This document shows, piece after piece, positions 7,920 to 15,716 of a DNA stretch of 64,000 bases. Each line of letters starts with the position of its first letter. Position 1 is the first letter of the stretch. The stretch comes from Microbacterium sp. W4I4 (GTDB lineage: Bacteria; Actinomycetota; Actinomycetes; Actinomycetales; Microbacteriaceae). Where the stretch lies: assembly GCF_030816235.1 (NCBI RefSeq), contig NZ_JAUSXT010000001.1, forward strand, positions 2,294,001 to 2,358,000, in the 5' to 3' direction. The notes under the pieces were generated by a model, which was not told the origin of the DNA, did no database searches, and worked only from the letters and a program-made list of their open reading frames with translations. The position numbers and the translations under genes were made by a program.

Positions 7920-9659
7920 TCACAGTCGGGTCCCCCAGATGTCTCCGCACCAGACGTTGTCGTTGAACGTCCCGGTGAACTCGGATGCTCCGGTGATCTT
8001 CTCGACCGTGGCGTGGATGGCTTCGCGCGAGGGCGCGTGGGAGTGGATGAGCGTCTTCACCATCGGCACGTCGACGAGGTGGTTCGGCTGGTTCAGCGAG
8101 ACGAAGATCGTGGGAACCTCGGTGACGTACCAGGGGATCTCGGATGCCATCGGCGTCGACCAGCGGATGCGGACCGTCGCCTCCTGCGCGAAGCCCGCGA
8201 CGTTCGCGAAGACAATCGCCGCGTCATACCTCTCGGCGTACGCGCCGTTGGCCTCCTCGGCCATCACGGTGTGGAAGTACACGTTCTCCTCGCCGTCGGC
8301 CCGGCGCTGCAGGGCGTTCTTGAAGACGTGCACCTCGAAGCCGGCGCGCTCGAGCTCGTCGCGGGCGACGTCGAGGTAGGCGTTCGGGTCGGTGCCGGTG
8401 AAGTCCGACTGCCCCGTCACGCCGTACAGGCGGATGCGGGGGTGGGTCTTCGGGCTCAGCGGCAGGTTCTGCTGGGTGTCCTTCACGAGCGTCACGCTGC
8501 GGTCGGCGACTCCCGCCGCGATCGCGAGGTGCTCGTCGTCGCCGATGACGGCGAGCGCCTGCACCGGCGGGACGAGCTGGTCCTTCGGTGTGATGTGCAG
8601 TCCCAGCGACGCCTTCAGTCCCAGGATGCGGGTGAGCGCCTCGTGCAGGCGCTGTTCGGTGACGACGCCGTTCTCGATGCCCGTGCGCAGGTACTCGAGG
8701 TCCTCGGCGGGGTCGCGGAAGAACAGGAACATGTCGCAGCCGGCGGCGATCGCGGCGGGCACCGCGTCGCGTCGCTTCATCGCCTGCGTCATGCCGACCA
8801 TCATCGAGGCGTCGGTGAGGATGAGTCCGTTGAAGCCCAGCTCGCCGCGGAGCAGATCCTGCAGCAGTTCCGGCGCCAGGGTCGCGGGCAGGATCTCGGC
8901 ATCCGTCATCTCGGGCCGGAAGCGACGCGACAGTTCGGGAGCGCCGATATGACCGATCATGATCGACTGCACGCCGTGCCCGATCATCTCGCGGTACACC
9001 CGGCCGTAGCTCTCGTTCCACTCGTCGTAGCCGAGCGTGTTGTACGTCGTGACGACGTGCTGGTCGCGCTCGTCGACGCCGTCGCCGGGGAAGTGCTTCA
9101 TGGCGGCGGCCGAGCCCGACTCGCTGAGCCCGTCGAAGTAGCGCCTGGCGCGCTCGATGACGATGTCGGCGTTGTCGCCGAACGAGCGCGTGCCGATCAC
9201 GGTGTTGCGCCAGTTGCGGTGGATGTCGACGATCGGGGCGAATGCCCAGTTGCATCCGATCGCCGCGGTCTCGCGGCCGCCCACCAGGCCGAGCCGGTAG
9301 GCGTCGTCGGGGTCGGGGCTGGACCCGGCGCCGAGGTGGCTGGTGACGAGCGTGCCGTCGTCGATGCTGCCGGCGCCGCCCATCTCAGGATTGGATGCCA
9401 CCAGCAGCGGGATCTTCGCGATCGACTGCGCGTAGCGGATGTGCTGCTGCACGGTGGCCGAGTCGGATCCCATGAACCGGATGCCGCCGACGCCGTACCG
9501 GCCGACGACGTCGTCGAGGTAGCCCTCGGCGAACGACACATTCAGGTTGATGAACAGCTGACCGATCTTCTCGTCGGGGGTCATCGATGAGATCGTCGTC
9601 TCGACCCAGTCGATCGCGTCGCGATCGAGATGGAACGGTGCCTGAGACAGATCGACCAT
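7920..9659 (-). CDS. Glycoside hydrolase family 3, NagZ/beta-glucosidase-like
   Basis: 579 residues, with no signal peptide, hence cytoplasmic. The GH3 barrel is recognised by IGQLFINLN, NWAFAPIVDIHRN, TRSFGDN, KHFPGDG followed by DERDQH (the Asp-His acid/base pair used by NagZ-type enzymes), and LILTDASMM with the nucleophile Asp. A second alpha/beta domain covers roughly residues 390-579. ATG 9659 has GAGGA 7 nt upstream. It heads the operon, so hydrolysis of an imported beta-linked oligosaccharide, possibly a beta-glucuronide or amino-sugar glycoside, would feed uronate to uxaC. A peptidoglycan-recycling role is possible for the family but unlikely in this regulon. Confidence 0.85.
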   Translation of the reverse strand: MVDLSQAPFHLDRDAIDWVETTISSMTPDEKIGQLFINLNVSFAEGYLDDVVGRYGVGGIRFMGSDSATVQQHIRYAQSIAKIPLLVASNPEMGGAGSIDDGTLVTSHLGAGSSPDPDDAYRLGLVGGRETAAIGCNWAFAPIVDIHRNWRNTVIGTRSFGDNADIVIERARRYFDGLSESGSAAAMKHFPGDGVDERDQHVVTTYNTLGYDEWNESYGRVYREMIGHGVQSIMIGHIGAPELSRRFRPEMTDAEILPATLAPELLQDLLRGELGFNGLILTDASMMVGMTQAMKRRDAVPAAIAAGCDMFLFFRDPAEDLEYLRTGIENGVVTEQRLHEALTRILGLKASLGLHITPKDQLVPPVQALAVIGDDEHLAIAAGVADRSVTLVKDTQQNLPLSPKTHPRIRLYGVTGQSDFTGTDPNAYLDVARDELERAGFEVHVFKNALQRRADGEENVYFHTVMAEEANGAYAERYDAAIVFANVAGFAQEATVRIRWSTPMASEIPWYVTEVPTIFVSLNQPNHLVDVPMVKTLIHSHAPSREAIHATVEKITGASEFTGTFNDNVWCGDIWGTRL

Positions 9660-9701
9660 GACGTTGTCCTCGAGTTCATTCGGTGCGGAGTTCTGTCTGC
9701 C

Positions 9702-9742
9702 ATTGTGGCCGTGGAATCCAAAAGTGTCAACCGGTTGCCACT
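9702..9742 (-). promoter_or_regulatory. Promoter P1 with LacI-type operator O1 (GH3-uxaC-uxuB-gnd)
   Basis: Operator AGTGTCAACCGGTTGCCACT at 9723-9742 (palindrome with one mismatched pair, centre 9732/9733). On the minus strand it contains a consensus -35 TTGACA (9730-9725), followed by exactly 17 bp and -10 CACAAT (9707-9702). A bound repressor would cover the -35. Confidence 0.8.
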
Positions 9743-9798
9743 TACTGCTTCGGGAGAATGGGCATCCCGGCGCAGACGACGAACGATCGATCGAGGTA

Positions 9799-9839
9799 TT
9801 TTGGCAAGCGGTTGCGCATTCGGGGATCTCTCTTTAGGA
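9799..9839 (+). promoter_or_regulatory. Promoter P2 with LacI-type operator O2 (isomerase/oxidoreductase operon)
   Basis: Operator TTTGGCAAGCGGTTGCGCAT at 9799-9818, centre 9808/9809. Its right half supplies a -35 TTGCGC (9811-9816); 17 bp further is -10 TAGGAT (9834-9839). The gene starts at 9898 after a short leader with AAGGCGG. It is the weaker member of the O1/O2 pair, centres 76 bp apart. Confidence 0.75.
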
Positions 9840-9897
9840 TGGCCGTGCACCTGCATGCGCAGGAACCGAGCACACGAAGCACCGAAGGCGGTAGTCA

Positions 9898-10746
9898 ATG
9901 GCTGACTCGAACATCACCTGGACCCTCTCCGGATTCGGCGACGAGATCGATCCCGATCCGCTCGTGCAGGTCGCCGTCCTCAAGGCGCTCGGCGCGCGCC
10001 ACATCGAGGTGCGCAGCGCCTGGGGAGTGAACGTCGTCGACCTCTCCGACGAGCAGCTCGCCGAGCTCACCCGGTTGCTGAAGGATGCCGGGATGCAGGC
10101 CTCCGCCGTGGCATCCCCCATCGGCAAGGTCGACGTCTCCCTCGAGCCGGAGCTGGAGGTCGAGCGCCTGCGCCGCATCATCCGCGTCGCGCACGCGCTC
10201 GAGACCCCGAACATCCGGATCTTCTCGTTCTTCCGCGGCGAGGGCGTCTCGGTGGAGAGCACGCGCGACGCCGTGATGGTGCGCATGCGCGCGCTGGCCG
10301 ATGAGGCCGAGCGCGAGAAGGTCACGCTGCTGCACGAGAACGAGAAGGACATCTACGGCGACACTCCCGAGCGCGTCCTCGACCTGGTCGAGTCCGTCGG
10401 GTCGTCCGCCCTGCGCCTGGCCTGGGACAGCGCCAATTTCGTGCAGGTCGGCGTCGCCCACCCGCACGACGACGGCTTCGCGATGCTGCGCCCGCACCTC
10501 GACTACCTGCAGGTGAAGGATGCCGTCGCCGCCACCGGCACGGTCGTGCCGGCCGGTCAGGGGGATGGCCAGGTGCTCAAGACCATCCAGGCTCTCGCTG
10601 CCGACGGCTATGCCGGGTACGCATCACTCGAACCGCACCTCGACGAGGCGCACGCACTCGGCGGCTTCTCCGGTCCCGAGGCGTTCGGCCAAGCCGCGCG
10701 CGCCTTCGCCGGGCTGCTCGACCAGGCCGGCGTGGGCACCCGATGA
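9898..10746 (+). CDS. Sugar phosphate isomerase/epimerase-like TIM barrel (AP-endonuclease family 2)
   Basis: 282 residues of the xylose isomerase-like TIM barrel. Candidate metal ligands: Glu in LLHENE, Asp in LAWDSANF, and Glu in YASLEPHL; the usual His of the HxKD segment is Gln here (LQVKDA). First gene of a three-gene unit (ATGA overlap with 10743) that also encodes two Gfo/Idh oxidoreductases. In known pathways such a set performs inositol conversion or oxidises and cleaves glycosides through 3-keto intermediates. Which of these applies cannot be decided from sequence. Controlled by operator O2. Confidence 0.8.
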   Translation: MADSNITWTLSGFGDEIDPDPLVQVAVLKALGARHIEVRSAWGVNVVDLSDEQLAELTRLLKDAGMQASAVASPIGKVDVSLEPELEVERLRRIIRVAHALETPNIRIFSFFRGEGVSVESTRDAVMVRMRALADEAEREKVTLLHENEKDIYGDTPERVLDLVESVGSSALRLAWDSANFVQVGVAHPHDDGFAMLRPHLDYLQVKDAVAATGTVVPAGQGDGQVLKTIQALAADGYAGYASLEPHLDEAHALGGFSGPEAFGQAARAFAGLLDQAGVGTR

Positions 10747-11786
10747 CCGTCCGCGCGGCCGTGATCGGCCTCGGAGACATCTCGGCGCTTCACCTCGACG
10801 CGATCGCCGGACTGGCGGATGCCGAGCTGGTCGCGGTCTGCGACATCGACGCGGAGCGCGCGCAGACCGCGGCCGCCCGCCTCGGCGTCGCCGCGTTCAC
10901 CGACCACCGCTCGCTGCTCGCCGCGGCGAAGCCGGACGTCGTGCACATCTGCACGCCGCACTCCGAGCACGCCGTGGCCGTCGTCGACGCACTGGACGCG
11001 GGGGTCGACGTGATCGTCGAGAAGCCCGTCGCCCGCGACCCGCAGCAGGCGGCCGCGGTGGAGGATGCCGCGGCCCGCAGCTCCGCGAAGATCGCGGTGT
11101 GCTTCCAGAACCGATACAACACCCCGGTGCGCGCCGCGAAGGAGATGCTGGATTCCGGCGAGCTCGGCGCGATCACCGGAGCCGCCGGCACCGTGATCTG
11201 GCACCGCACGCCGGAGTACTACCAGGCCTCGCCGTGGCGCGGGACCTGGGCCGGCGGTGGTGGCGGGCTGCTGATGAACCAGGCCATCCACACCCTCGAC
11301 CTGCTGCGCTGGCTGGTCGGACCGGTGACCGCGGTCGCCGGCACCGCATCCACACGCGCGCTGCCGATCGCCGTCGAGGACACTGCCGAGCTGACACTGA
11401 CGCACGAGAACGGCGCGCACTCGGTGTTCTACGCCACCCTCGCGCACGCTGCAAACGAGCCGATCACGGTGGACATCGTCACCGAGAAGGCGCGGCTCAG
11501 CCTGCGCGGTGACCTGACCGTCACCTATGCGGACGGTCGCGTCGAGACGGTCGCCGAGGAGCGCCTCGCGACCGGCGAGCGCTCGTACTGGGGCGTCTCG
11601 CACGAGCGCCTCATCACCGACTTCTACCTGCGACGCGACGACGCGGAGCCGTTCTGGATCACTCCGGGCGACGGCGCGCGTCTCGTCGACATCATCCACG
11701 AGGTCTACCGGGGCTCCTACCCCGAGCAGTCCTCGCAGCTCACAGAGAACCCCGCACCCACAGAGAACGGAGTGGTCATCGCATGA
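10743..11786 (+). CDS. Gfo/Idh/MocA family oxidoreductase (A)
   Basis: 347 residues, with ATG overlapping the previous stop and its own stop overlapping the next ATG (both ATGA). The N-terminal Rossmann fold reads VIGLGDISALHLDAI; the catalytic-loop motif is VIVEKPVARD (Glu-Lys-Pro); the C-terminal domain carries GGGGLLMNQAIHTLDLLRW, in which the His is the family's conserved catalytic position. It would oxidise or reduce a hydroxyl of a sugar or glycoside with NAD(P). It differs strongly from oxidoreductase B next to it, which suggests two distinct redox steps rather than a duplicated enzyme. Confidence 0.88.
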   Translation: MTVRAAVIGLGDISALHLDAIAGLADAELVAVCDIDAERAQTAAARLGVAAFTDHRSLLAAAKPDVVHICTPHSEHAVAVVDALDAGVDVIVEKPVARDPQQAAAVEDAAARSSAKIAVCFQNRYNTPVRAAKEMLDSGELGAITGAAGTVIWHRTPEYYQASPWRGTWAGGGGGLLMNQAIHTLDLLRWLVGPVTAVAGTASTRALPIAVEDTAELTLTHENGAHSVFYATLAHAANEPITVDIVTEKARLSLRGDLTVTYADGRVETVAEERLATGERSYWGVSHERLITDFYLRRDDAEPFWITPGDGARLVDIIHEVYRGSYPEQSSQLTENPAPTENGVVIA

Positions 11787-12949
11787 CTGAGAACAAGGTC
11801 CGCCTGGGCATCATCGGACTCGGTGCGGAGGGCGGCATGTACGCCGGCCTCATCGCCGACGGCAAGGTGCCGAACATGAGCATCGGCGCCATCAGCGACA
11901 TCGACGCCGCCAAGAAGGCGCGCGCCGATGAGCTGAACGTGCCGTTCTACGAGGACTACCTCGCCATGATCGAGTCCGGCGACGTGGATGCCATCGTCAC
12001 CTGCGTGCCGCACTACCTGCATCCCGAGATGGGCATCGCCGCCCTTCAGCGCGGCGTGCACACCCTGCTGGAGAAGCCGGTCGGTGTGTACACCAAGCAG
12101 GCCCGCGAGGTCATCGACCTCGCCGCATCCAAGCCCGAGCTCACCTTCGGCGTCTTCTTCAACCAGCGCACCAACCCGCTGTACGTCGACCTGAAGAACC
12201 TGATCGATTCCGGCGAGCTGGGCGCGCTGCGCCACACCTCGTGGATCATCACCAACTGGTGGCGTCCGCAGGGCTATTACGACCAGTCCGGCTGGCGCGC
12301 CACGTGGGGCGGCGAGGGCGGCGGCGTGCTCGTCAACCAGGCACCCCACCAGCTCGACCTATGGCAGTGGATGTGCGGCATTCCGAAGTCGTGCTTCGCC
12401 AAGCTCTCCTTCGGCTTCCGTCGCGACATCGCGGTGGAGGACGAGGTCAACGCGCTCGTCGACTTCGGCGACGGCGCCACCGGCCACTTCATGACCGCCA
12501 CGCACGATCTGGTCGGCACGGACCGTCTGGAGATCCTCTTCGACAAGGGCAAGATCGTCGTCGACGACTCCAAGACCGTCACGATCACGCGTCTGAAGAC
12601 ATCCGAGCAGGAGCTGTCCAAGAGCCTCGGCATGGAAGACGTGATGAAGCTCTTCATGGGCCAGATGGACCCGGGTGAGTACTACGAGACCGAGACCAAG
12701 GAGTACGAGTCGGTCTGGGGTCTGCAGCACGCGACCGTGCTGCAGAATTTCGCCGCCAACGTGCTCGACGGCACCGAGCTGATCGCGCCCGGCCCCGACG
12801 GCATCAACGGCGTGCGCCTGGCGAACGCCATGCACCTGTCGGCGTGGACCGGCGAGGAGGTCGACATGGTCGACTTCGATGAGGAGCGCTACCTGGCCGA
12901 GCTGAACCAGCGCATCCGCAGCGAGGGGAAGTTCGCCGAGCGCAGCTGA
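11783..12949 (+). CDS. Gfo/Idh/MocA family oxidoreductase (B)
   Basis: 388 residues. The start GIIGLGAEGGMYAGLI gives the nucleotide fold; EKPVGVYTKQ holds the Glu-Lys-Pro motif; GGEGGGVLVNQAPHQLDLWQW holds the catalytic His. The C-terminal part is longer than in oxidoreductase A and ends with many charged residues. Last gene of the 9898-12949 unit, followed by a strong hairpin terminator. The pairing of two Gfo/Idh enzymes and a TIM-barrel protein under the uronate LacI regulator suggests that the carbohydrate is oxidised before or besides hydrolysis; this is inference. Confidence 0.88.
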   Translation: MTENKVRLGIIGLGAEGGMYAGLIADGKVPNMSIGAISDIDAAKKARADELNVPFYEDYLAMIESGDVDAIVTCVPHYLHPEMGIAALQRGVHTLLEKPVGVYTKQAREVIDLAASKPELTFGVFFNQRTNPLYVDLKNLIDSGELGALRHTSWIITNWWRPQGYYDQSGWRATWGGEGGGVLVNQAPHQLDLWQWMCGIPKSCFAKLSFGFRRDIAVEDEVNALVDFGDGATGHFMTATHDLVGTDRLEILFDKGKIVVDDSKTVTITRLKTSEQELSKSLGMEDVMKLFMGQMDPGEYYETETKEYESVWGLQHATVLQNFAANVLDGTELIAPGPDGINGVRLANAMHLSAWTGEEVDMVDFDEERYLAELNQRIRSEGKFAERS

Positions 12950-12970
12950 CCTCAGCACCCGCACGCACCC

Positions 12971-13025
12971 GCACGAGAGCCCTGCCCGCGACCTGGAGTC
13001 CGGGGGCAGGGCTCTCGTGCTTTCC
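12971..13025 (+). terminator. Rho-independent-like terminator
   Basis: A perfect 17-bp stem (12971-12987 GCACGAGAGCCCTGCCC paired with 13004-13020) with a 16-nt loop, followed by TTTCC. It lies 20 nt after the stop of oxidoreductase B and before the next operator-controlled promoter, so it isolates the two units. Confidence 0.75.
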
Positions 13026-13052
13026 GGCTCGGATAACGCGGACGTCACAACT

Positions 13053-13093
13053 TTTGACAATCGGTTGCCAAACCTGATTCCCTGCCCTAATGT
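13053..13093 (+). promoter_or_regulatory. Promoter P3 with LacI-type operator O3 (ABC importer)
   Basis: Operator TTTGACAATCGGTTGCCAAA at 13053-13072 (centre 13062/13063). Its right half supplies a -35 TTGCCA (13065-13070), then 17 bp and -10 TAATGT (13088-13093). Transcription would begin near 13100. Confidence 0.8.
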
Positions 13094-13119
13094 GAATCCA
13101 AGCAATCTTCTGCAGCCAT

Positions 13120-13139
13120 CCTGGCAACCGATTGCGTCC
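13120..13139 (+). promoter_or_regulatory. Downstream LacI-type operator O4
   Basis: CCTGGCAACCGATTGCGTCC, centre 13129/13130, 67 bp after O3. It has no -10 partner and lies between the predicted transcription start and the ATG at 13172, so it could act as a roadblock or as the second site of a repression loop. Confidence 0.65.
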
Positions 13140-13171
13140 CTCACAGACGAGCATCCTCCAAGGAGAGAACA

Positions 13172-14707
13172 ATGAAGTTTCGTCCCCTAGTCGCCTCCGT
13201 GACATTGGTCACGGCAGCGACCTTGATCCTGTCCGGCTGCGCCGGCCAGTCCGGCAATGCGAACAGCGGAGGGTCGGGCGCCGCAGGCGCCACCCTGACC
13301 CTCGGCTCCGTGTCGAACATCACCTCGTTCGATCCCGCCCAGGCGCACCTCGGCCACCAGATGCCGATCTACCAGGCGGCGTACGACACCCTCATCCTGC
13401 GCGAGCCGGACGGCACGCTGTCGCCGATGCTGGCGACCGAGTGGAAGTACAACGCCGACAACACCGTTCTGACGGTGGATCTGCGCGACGACGTGACGTT
13501 CTCGGACGGCGCGAAGTTCGACGCCGAGGCGGCCAAGGCCAACCTCGACCACTTCCTCGAGGCGAACGGCCCCGACGCGAACCAGGCGAAGTCCGTCGAG
13601 TCCGTCGCCGTGGTCGACGAGGACACGATCGACATCACCCTCTCCGCCGCCGACCCGGCGATGACCTACTACCTCAGCCAGGCACCCGGCCTGATGGGCA
13701 GCCCGAAGGCCCTGGGCTCGGACGGCATCAAGACCGCCCCGATCGGATCGGGCCCCTACGTGCTCGACCCCGCGAGCTCGGTGAACGGTTCGCAGTTCAC
13801 GTTCACGAAGAACGACAAGTACTGGAACAAGGACCTGCAGAAGTACGGCAAGGTCGTCTTCAAGATTCTCACCGACACCACCGCGCGCGCGAACGCCGCA
13901 GTGTCCGGCCAGGTCGACGCCGTGCTGCTCGACCCCACGACGACCCAGCAGGCGGACAAGGCGGGCCTGAAGAAGACCGCCTACCCCGTCGACTGGCAGG
14001 GTCTGCTGCTCTTCGACCGCGGCGGCGCCGTCGCCCCGGAACTCGAGGACGTCCGCGTGCGCCAGGCGATCAACTACGCGCTCGACCGCAAGACCATGCT
14101 CGAGGAGCTCCAGCACGGCGAGGGCGAGGCCACCGCGCAGGTCTTCGGCAAGACCACCGACGCGTACATCCCCGCACTCGACGACGCCTATCCCTACGAC
14201 CCGGCGAAGGCGAAGCAGCTGCTGGCCGATGCCGGCTACCCCGACGGCTTCACCATCAGCCTTCCGATGCTTCCGGGAACCGAGAGCATCCTGGCAATGG
14301 TCAAGCAGCAGTTGGCCGACGTGGGCATCACCGTCGACCTCGCCACCTCGCCTCAGGCGACCTACGTGTCCGACATCATCGCGGGCAAGTTCCCGGTGGC
14401 GTGGTTCAGCATCTTCCAGGGCGAGCCCTGGGTCGCGATCCGTCAGATGATCACGACGGATGCCGCGTACAACCCGTTCAAGACCACCGATCCCGGGCTG
14501 CAGGCGGACATCGACGCCGTCCAGACCGGTGGTGAGGAGAGCGGCAAGCTCGCCCAGAAGGTGAACCAGTACGTCACCGACGAGGCGTGGTTCGCACCGT
14601 TCTACCGAGTGAACCAGCTGTACTACACCAACCCCAAGAAGGTCACGGTCGTTCCGCAGGTTCAGCAGGCCGTCCCGAACCTGTACAACTACACGCCGGC
14701 ATCCTGA
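13172..14707 (+). CDS. ABC transporter substrate-binding lipoprotein, family 5
   Basis: 511 residues. Signal peptide with lipobox LILSGC (lipidated Cys23) anchors it outside the membrane. The mature part is a family-5 (peptide/nickel/oligosaccharide) binding protein: SFDPAQAHLGHQMPIYQAAYDTL, LRDDVTFSDGAKFDAEAAKAN, and VRQAINYALDRKTMLEE. Start supported by AAGGAGAG 8-13 nt upstream. It leads a four-gene importer (13172-18420) regulated by O3/O4. Some family-5 systems import plant oligosaccharides, which fits the GH3 and uronate genes better than peptides; the ligand is inferred. Confidence 0.9.
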   Translation: MKFRPLVASVTLVTAATLILSGCAGQSGNANSGGSGAAGATLTLGSVSNITSFDPAQAHLGHQMPIYQAAYDTLILREPDGTLSPMLATEWKYNADNTVLTVDLRDDVTFSDGAKFDAEAAKANLDHFLEANGPDANQAKSVESVAVVDEDTIDITLSAADPAMTYYLSQAPGLMGSPKALGSDGIKTAPIGSGPYVLDPASSVNGSQFTFTKNDKYWNKDLQKYGKVVFKILTDTTARANAAVSGQVDAVLLDPTTTQQADKAGLKKTAYPVDWQGLLLFDRGGAVAPELEDVRVRQAINYALDRKTMLEELQHGEGEATAQVFGKTTDAYIPALDDAYPYDPAKAKQLLADAGYPDGFTISLPMLPGTESILAMVKQQLADVGITVDLATSPQATYVSDIIAGKFPVAWFSIFQGEPWVAIRQMITTDAAYNPFKTTDPGLQADIDAVQTGGEESGKLAQKVNQYVTDEAWFAPFYRVNQLYYTNPKKVTVVPQVQQAVPNLYNYTPAS

Positions 14708-14713
14708 CGGCGG

Positions 14714-14743
14714 CGTGGGGGGAGGCCGCCGCCTCCCCCCACG
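14714..14743 (+). promoter_or_regulatory. Intercistronic stem-loop between binding protein and permease genes
   Basis: A perfect 13-bp stem (CGTGGGGGGAGGC paired with GCCTCCCCCCACG) with a 4-nt loop CGCC, 7 nt after the binding-protein stop and 31 nt before the permease ATG. There is no U-tract. Such hairpins often protect the binding-protein part of a message and lower downstream expression; that role is inferred. Confidence 0.6.
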
Positions 14744-14774
14744 ATCCCGGACTCAACCAACGGATCGAAATGAC

Positions 14775-15716
14775 ATGTTGACCTTCATCCTCAAACGCCT
14801 CCTGGCGGGCGTCACCGTGCTGATCGCCATCTCGGTGGCGACCTTCTTCCTCCTCTACTTCTCCAGCAGCAACATCGCGCGCAACATCCTCGGCGAGTTC
14901 GCCACCCAGGACCAGATCGTCGCGAAGGAGCACGAACTCGGTCTCGACCAGCCGCTGTTCTCCCGGTTCCTGCAGTGGGCCGGGCGGGCGGTCACCGGCG
15001 ATCTCGGAACCGCGTGGATCACCAACCAGCCCGTCGCGCAGTCACTCGCGCTGCGACTGCCGGTCACCCTCACCCTCGTGATCGTCTCCATCATCGGCAT
15101 CGCGATCATCGCCACGCTCATCGGGATCGCCGCCGCAGTCCAGCGCGGCTGGATCGACCGCGTCGTGCAGGTCGCCGCCGTCATCGGCGAGGCGATCCCC
15201 GAGTTCGTGCTCGCGATTGCGCTGGTCACGATCTTCGCCATCCAGCTCGGATGGTTCCCCGCGACCAGCAGCATCCAGCCCGGCCTCCTCGATGCCGCGT
15301 GGATCGCATCGCTCACCCTTCCCGTGATCGCGATCGTCCTGAACGGCCTCACCAGCAGCGCGCAGCAGATCCGCAGCGCAGTGATCGCGCAGCTCGAGAA
15401 GGACTACGTCCGCACCCTCCGCAGTCGCGGCATCCCGGAGCCGGTCATCCTCTTCAAGCACGTCCTGCGCAGCGCTGCACCGGCCGGGCTCACCGTCCTC
15501 AGCCTGCGCTTCATCGGAATGCTCGGCGGTGTGGTCATCATCGAGCAGATCTTCGCCCTGCCCGGCATGGGCGCACTCGCCGTGCAGTCGACCACACTCG
15601 GCGACACCCCGCTGGTGATGGGCGTCGTGCTCTACACCGTGATCATCGTCATCATCGTGAACCTGCTCGTGGATCTCGCGAACGGATGGCTCAACCCGAA
15701 GGTGCGTGTCTCATGA
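14775..15716 (+). CDS. ABC transporter permease (DppB type)
   Basis: 313 residues from ATG 14775. It opens with MLTFILKRLLAGVTVLIAIS, the usual first membrane segment of DppB/OppB permeases, and has about six membrane segments. The cytoplasmic EAA-like loop is visible as QLEKDYVRTLRSRGIPEPVILFKHVLRSA. It forms a heterodimer with the permease half of the next protein. The stop overlaps the next start (ATGA). Confidence 0.93.
   Translation: MLTFILKRLLAGVTVLIAISVATFFLLYFSSSNIARNILGEFATQDQIVAKEHELGLDQPLFSRFLQWAGRAVTGDLGTAWITNQPVAQSLALRLPVTLTLVIVSIIGIAIIATLIGIAAAVQRGWIDRVVQVAAVIGEAIPEFVLAIALVTIFAIQLGWFPATSSIQPGLLDAAWIASLTLPVIAIVLNGLTSSAQQIRSAVIAQLEKDYVRTLRSRGIPEPVILFKHVLRSAAPAGLTVLSLRFIGMLGGVVIIEQIFALPGMGALAVQSTTLGDTPLVMGVVLYTVIIVIIVNLLVDLANGWLNPKVRVS

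Noticed and set aside
6511..8379. Plus-strand frame of about 620 codons opposite uxaC
   Set aside because: Low-complexity Val/Glu/Arg/Gly product typical of antisense high-GC frames; uxaC is well supported.
12971..13020. Family member of the mobile palindromes
   Set aside because: It has a perfect stem, a following T-rich stretch and the right place after an operon end, so a plain terminator is the simpler call.
15042..15461. Minus-strand frame opposite the DppB permease gene
   Set aside because: Asp/Arg-rich antisense shadow without motifs.
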